A stretch of DNA of 13,969 nucleotides from Bacteroidota bacterium (GTDB lineage: Bacteria > Bacteroidota > Bacteroidia > Chitinophagales > Chitinophagaceae): contig JAGWTK010000063.1 in the NCBI GenBank assembly GCA_028876035.1, positions 1-13,969 on the forward strand, written 5' to 3'. Position numbers and translations under genes: made by a program. Of this stretch, positions 12,864 through 13,969 are shown piece after piece. Each line of letters starts with the position of its first letter. Within the stretch, counting starts at the first letter, position 1. The notes below the pieces were generated by a model. It searched no databases. It worked only from the letters and a program-made list of their open reading frames with translations, and was not told where the DNA came from.

Positions 12864-13969
12864 ATGCCCAACAGATCAACAGACGCGCTTTTTCAGTTGG
12901 TTAAATCGCTGGAAAAGAGCGAAAAGCGCAATTTTAAGCTATATATGGGCCGGAATACGGCCGGCGAAGACCTGAAGGTGGTGCAATTGTTTGATGCACT
13001 GGAGAAAATGGATCATTACGACGAGGAGCTGCTGTTGAAGAAAACGTCCATCAAAAAGCAGCAGCTTTCCAACAGCAAAGCACACCTGTACCGGCAATTA
13101 TTGGCCAGTTTGCGGCTCATAAAACAGGAAGATAATATCGATATCCAGTTGCATGAGCAGATGGACTATGCGCGGATCCTGTACAACAAAGGACTTTACC
13201 ACCAGAGCTTAAAAATTCTGGACAAAATGAAGGAGCTTGCCCGCGACAAGCACCAGTTCACCTACCTGCAGCAGGTTATTTTCCTGGAAAAAAAAATCGA
13301 ACAACTGCATATTACCAGGAGTATGCAGGATCGTGCAGAACGCCTGACCGCAGAGGCGGACGAGGTAACAGATCGTTTGTTGCAGATAAGCAAGCTGTCA
13401 AATTTATCCTTGCTACTCTACAGCTGGTATATCCGAAACGGACATGCGCGCAATAAGAATGATGAAGCGGCGGTACAGAAATTCTTTGATGACCATTTTC
13501 CTTCGCATGCAAAATCGCCGCATGGCTTTTATGAGAAGTTGTATCTCTACCAGAGTTATTCCTGGTATGGCTTTATACGGCAGGATTTCCTGATGTACTA
13601 CCGGTATACGCAGAAATGGGTGGACCTGTTCAGCGATTATCCGTTCATGGTAGAAATTGAAACCTCGCATTATATAAAAGGATTGCACAATTTACTGGGG
13701 GCGCATTTTGATCTGCAGAACTATGATCGATTCAACGAGGTGTTACAACAATTCGAGAAATTCTACGAAGGCCCGGTTGCACAGCAGGACGAGAACAATA
13801 AGATCCAATGCTTCGTGTATTACAGCACGGCGCTCATCAACAAGCATTTTATTGAAGGTAGTTTCAGTGAGGGACTCAAGTTGGTACCGGAGATTGCGCG
13901 CAAACTGCAGGAATATGAAATCTATCTTGACCGGCACCGTATCCTTGTGTTCTACTATAAAATCGCCTG
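12864..13969 (+). CDS. Uncharacterised helical TPR-like protein (3' end beyond window)
   Basis: Open from the ATG at 12864 to the window end, 368 codons, incomplete at the C-terminus. I do not recognise a named family. The visible part is rich in Leu, Lys, Glu, Gln, Tyr and Phe, has one cysteine, and shows no signal peptide or membrane segment, so a cytoplasmic location is likely. It begins MPNRSTDALFQLVKSLEKSE and then KRNFKLY, a strongly basic and amphipathic start. Two stretches, about 103-126 (ILYNKGLYHQSLKIL) and 324-345 (INKHFIEGSFSEGLKLV), have the spacing of TPR helix pairs, and the rest looks all-helical, so an alpha-solenoid scaffold is likely. Its first codons are preceded by an A/T-rich stretch without Shine-Dalgarno. 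It is divergent from leuA and need not relate to amino acid synthesis. Confidence 0.8.
   Translation, partial: MPNRSTDALFQLVKSLEKSEKRNFKLYMGRNTAGEDLKVVQLFDALEKMDHYDEELLLKKTSIKKQQLSNSKAHLYRQLLASLRLIKQEDNIDIQLHEQMDYARILYNKGLYHQSLKILDKMKELARDKHQFTYLQQVIFLEKKIEQLHITRSMQDRAERLTAEADEVTDRLLQISKLSNLSLLLYSWYIRNGHARNKNDEAAVQKFFDDHFPSHAKSPHGFYEKLYLYQSYSWYGFIRQDFLMYYRYTQKWVDLFSDYPFMVEIETSHYIKGLHNLLGAHFDLQNYDRFNEVLQQFEKFYEGPVAQQDENNKIQCFVYYSTALINKHFIEGSFSEGLKLVPEIARKLQEYEIYLDRHRILVFYYKIA

Noticed and set aside
12620..12871. Minus-strand ORF of 83 codons upstream of leuA
   Set aside because: It overlaps the start of leuA in another frame and covers the divergent control region. It has no branched-chain codon run, so it is not a leader peptide, and its composition does not look like a protein.

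Overview
The window carries a complete branched-chain amino acid (Ile, Val, Leu) biosynthesis cluster on the minus strand, plus the start of one divergent plus-strand gene. It probably comes from a member of the Bacteroidota, and the protein style suggests the Chitinophagaceae. The support is that start codons lack Shine-Dalgarno sequences, a promoter of the Bacteroidota -33/-7 type (TTTG, 20 bases, TAnnTTTR) can be seen, and heptanucleotide repeat arrays fill the spacers. The family assignment is inference.

Read 5' to 3' on the minus strand, the order is leuA (12659-11487), leuC (11419-10019), leuD (9878-9282), leuB (9263-8148), then a 359-base regulatory spacer, ilvE (7767-6877), ilvD (6740-5055), ilvB (5014-3260), ilvN (3160-2570), ilvC (2426-1338) and ilvA (1269-16). 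Together these encode every enzyme from threonine to isoleucine, from pyruvate to valine, and from 2-ketoisovalerate to leucine. All key catalytic residues I could check are present and no gene looks broken. LeuA is short (390 residues) and lacks the usual C-terminal leucine-sensing domain.

The most informative part is the leuB-ilvE spacer. It holds a promoter (7979-8010) and, just downstream, a 34-codon leader peptide ORF (7961-7857) not annotated by length-based gene finding. This leader has ten consecutive branched-chain codons (LLLIVVVIII). It is followed by an 8-bp potential antiterminator and a strong terminator hairpin with a run of nine U (7834-7806), all upstream of ilvE. This is the layout of a ribosome-mediated transcription attenuator, like the enterobacterial ilv leader, here controlling ilvEDBNCA.

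Most other spacers contain tandem 7-base repeats (TAAGTNN, TAGTCNN, TGGTATN types). In the leuC-leuD spacer an array begins with the leuC stop codon itself and faces an inverted array. A terminator-like hairpin separates leuA from leuC. The 204-base divergent region upstream of leuA holds a perfect 13-base palindrome over a possible promoter.

The divergent gene (12864 to the window end, incomplete) encodes a helical, TPR-like cytoplasmic protein that I cannot assign.
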